From Leishmania martiniquensis (Eukaryota; Euglenozoa; Kinetoplastea; Trypanosomatida; Trypanosomatidae), in the NCBI RefSeq assembly GCF_017916325.1, contig NC_090167.1, positions 1,465,001 through 1,525,000 on the forward strand: 60,000 bases of DNA, read 5' to 3'. Both the position numbers and the translations under genes were made by a program. This document shows positions 58,159 through 60,000 of the stretch, one piece after another. The notes beneath the pieces are model-generated. The model had not been told where the DNA came from. It searched no databases and worked only from the letters and a program-made list of their open reading frames with translations. Each line of letters starts with the position of its first letter. Positions within the stretch are counted from its first letter, which is position 1.

Positions 58159-59322
58159 ATGCAAACGAGTCGGAGCGGTAAGGTCGTGGAAAGCGCGCCC
58201 TCCTGCGACTCGGGAAGCCTTTTCAAGTGGTGGCTCAACCCGACCAGGATCTTCCGCACTCCGAACCGCTCGCTGAAGAATGAGCCGCCTGCGGTCGTTG
58301 TGGGCTCAGGCTCGCACAGGGGTGAGGGGACGACGGCGTTTGTGCAAGGGGGCATGAAGAAGCTCCTTTACTTCTCCTACCGCAACTGTTTCCCTCCCTT
58401 GCCGAACGGATCCACGACGGACACACGCTGGGGCTGCCTCGTGCGCACCACCCAGATGCTCATTGGGACTTGCCTTCTGCGATATCATTGCAAAGGTGCG
58501 TACGAGCTGCCTGAGGCCGACAGCGCGGCACGGAAGAAGAGGATATCGAAGCTGTTCATGGACGTGCCATCAGCTCCGCTCGGGATCCATAGGGCCGAGG
58601 AGGAGGCTCACAAGAACAGTGTCAAGTATGCGAGCATGCTGTCGCCCACTGAGGCGAGCATGGCGATGGCAGCCGCTTTGATTGCGTATCACACGCAGGG
58701 AGGGGATGTACCATTCACATTTTCCTGTGAGGACCGTAACGTCGACGGTGCAGCGGTGCTGGCAAAGCTCTCGGGGGGCCAGCCGGTTTTTCTCATGATC
58801 CCTGTGGTCTTGGGCATTGCACCCATGTCAGCCAAGTACGAGAGTATGATGCTGAAGATTCTTGATATGAAGGCGTGCTGCGGCATCGCCGGAGGTTGCA
58901 AGCAGGCGTCCTTCTACATCTTTGGACATCAAGGCCGCAGCGTCTTCTTCATGGACCCACACTACATCCAAAGCGGCTACACCTCTGACAAGGCCGTTGG
59001 CACACTCGATGGGGCTCGCGGCGATCTGATTGCGAGCCGATTCGATCCCTGCATGGTTCTGGGCTTTTATCTTCACACTCCAGAGGACTATCGCATCTTT
59101 GTAAATGAACTAACAGTGATCAACGCCATGGTAGTATTTCCACTGATTAGCTTCAGCCGTAACGTCGGGGAGAAGACGACCGCCTACTGCGATAGCGTCG
59201 TTTCGGTGGAGGAGAACGACGAGAGCTCTTCGCGGCAAGAGCAAGGGGGGCAACAGCTGTGGCCGAATCCACTCGGCACTGATGGAGGGCGTGTCGCCAA
59301 CTCGAACCAGTCCTCTGGTTGA
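58159..59322 (+). CDS. ATG4: Cysteine protease ATG4 (peptidase family C54)
   Basis: Autophagy protease that trims ATG8 to expose its C-terminal glycine and removes ATG8 from membranes. The protein has 387 residues, normal for the family. Catalytic features: nucleophile Cys93 in TDTRWGCLVRTTQM (84-97 region), and the D-P-H triad pair Asp266 and His268 in FFMDPHYIQSGY. Other family blocks are LLYFSYRNCFPPL near 69-81, KLSGGQPVFLMIPVVLGI near 199-216, and SRFDPCMVLGFYL near 293-305. An Arg replaces the Gly usually seen just before Trp-Gly-Cys. The C-terminal 40 residues are Glu/Ser/Gln-rich and probably disordered. Leishmania has two ATG4 genes; from memory of gene order this is more likely ATG4.1, but I cannot tell them apart from sequence. 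Confidence 0.94.
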   Translation: MQTSRSGKVVESAPSCDSGSLFKWWLNPTRIFRTPNRSLKNEPPAVVVGSGSHRGEGTTAFVQGGMKKLLYFSYRNCFPPLPNGSTTDTRWGCLVRTTQMLIGTCLLRYHCKGAYELPEADSAARKKRISKLFMDVPSAPLGIHRAEEEAHKNSVKYASMLSPTEASMAMAAALIAYHTQGGDVPFTFSCEDRNVDGAAVLAKLSGGQPVFLMIPVVLGIAPMSAKYESMMLKILDMKACCGIAGGCKQASFYIFGHQGRSVFFMDPHYIQSGYTSDKAVGTLDGARGDLIASRFDPCMVLGFYLHTPEDYRIFVNELTVINAMVVFPLISFSRNVGEKTTAYCDSVVSVEENDESSSRQEQGGQQLWPNPLGTDGGRVANSNQSSG

Positions 59323-60000
59323 CTCAGAAATGCAGCCGCGGCACCATGTTGCAGATACAGGACCCGGCGGACGTAGAAGGTCATCCCCATCTTGGCCGTT
59401 GTATTGGATTGCCGGTAGCAGTGCATGATGACTGTGCCGCGAACGCCGTTGTACACCGCCTTGCTCGATGGACTGAAAGAGTGTGGAAAGTTGCGCCTGT
59501 GATGGTGAGCTCTGGAGCGCGTACCGAGCGGGACGCACTTTCGCGTATTTTATATGGACAGAGGGGCGCATGTTTTTCTTCGTTGCATATTTTTTTTCGG
59601 CGCGCGTGTGTGTGTGTGCCCAGCGCATCTCAGGACAATGAGGAGCACAGCGACTGCCATGCCGCCCTCTGACTTTTCTCCAGTGCTGCTCCGCTTACTG
59701 CACTCTGATTGTTTGCTTCTGTGCTCACCCCATCCCCCTCTTCTCCCCTTTCGTCGTTGGAGGAGCTCTCACGAAGTCCTTGCCGTGGCTTGTTTTGCTG
59801 CTGCTCTCTGGGAGAACTCCTTCACCCAAGGTTTCGGTGTCTTCACTTTTATGCGGATGAAAGTGTCCCGCTCTGCTGATTTTCTATGCTGGAGCATCCC
59901 TTTGCGTTTTTCTGCACTCCTCTCTCGCCGTCGTACCGCTCTCCGTCTCTCTATCTCTCTCTCATTGACACGCGCGTGCACCGGTGAAACGCATGACAAT
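59323..60000. other. 3' region of ATG4 and 5' region of the next gene
   Basis: GT tract at 59603-59618, then pyrimidine-rich sequence from about 59695 to 59970 marking the splice region of a gene beyond the window. An ATG at 59993 lies directly after this tract with no AG between, so it is probably not the start. Confidence 0.6.
59603..59618 (+). repeat. GT microsatellite
   Basis: Short GT tract about 280 nt after the ATG4 stop. Confidence 0.85.

Noticed and set aside
1..60000. CRISPR arrays, rRNA, intact transposons, strand-switch region
   Set aside because: No regular spaced repeats, no rRNA-like conserved blocks, no transposase or reverse transcriptase, and no change in gene direction within the window.

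Overview
This window looks like a nuclear chromosome segment from a trypanosomatid, most likely Leishmania or a close Leishmaniinae relative. All 22 supported protein genes lie on the plus strand, none shows an intron, and they are separated by 0.6 to 4.7 kb of GC-rich, pyrimidine-rich DNA full of GT/CA dinucleotide tracts. Most starts sit a short way downstream of a long polypyrimidine tract followed by an AG. This is the pattern of a polycistronic directional gene cluster processed by spliced-leader trans-splicing. Several products are typical of kinetoplastids: kinetoplast DNA-associated proteins, a UBA-tailed myosin of the myosin XXI type, and a BT1-like folate/biopterin transporter. From memory the gene order resembles the distal part of Leishmania chromosome 32; I could not check this.

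Layout. 1-13.5 kb: a mitochondrial 3-hydroxyisobutyryl-CoA hydrolase, a 4.7 kb gene-free stretch that may hold a decayed SIDER-like retroposon, a large low-complexity protein with a C-terminal zinc ribbon, a protein with four cold-shock-like repeats, and a small basic zinc-knuckle protein. 14.7-23.6 kb: a BT1-family transporter, a TMEM18-like protein, a one-helix orphan, the wybutosine enzyme TYW3, and an enolase-4-like pseudoenzyme. 24.5-33.6 kb: two tandem kinetoplast DNA-associated HMG-like proteins, the cyclin-dependent kinase subunit CKS1, a membrane-anchored TPR protein, and the H/ACA snoRNP chaperone SHQ1. 34.4-45.7 kb: a WDR82/Swd2-like WD protein, two tandem cornichon-like cargo receptors, a zinc-ribbon coiled-coil protein, and an NF-X1-type zinc-finger protein. 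48-59.3 kb: myosin XXI, a 4.3 kb gene-free pyrimidine-rich stretch, a WD-repeat protein, and the autophagy protease ATG4.

The genes do not form a metabolic operon. As expected for these organisms, neighbours share a transcript but not a pathway. Regulation would come from UTRs, so UTR features (dinucleotide tracts, a perfect 11-bp hairpin after the cold-shock-repeat gene, nested palindromes upstream of the myosin gene) are the main non-coding signals. I saw no convincing gene on the minus strand, no tRNA, rRNA or CRISPR array, and no intact mobile element. The strongest candidates for something under-described are the four-repeat cold-shock-like protein, the enolase-like flagellar-type pseudoenzyme, a CUE-like segment in the myosin tail, and the cornichon pair.
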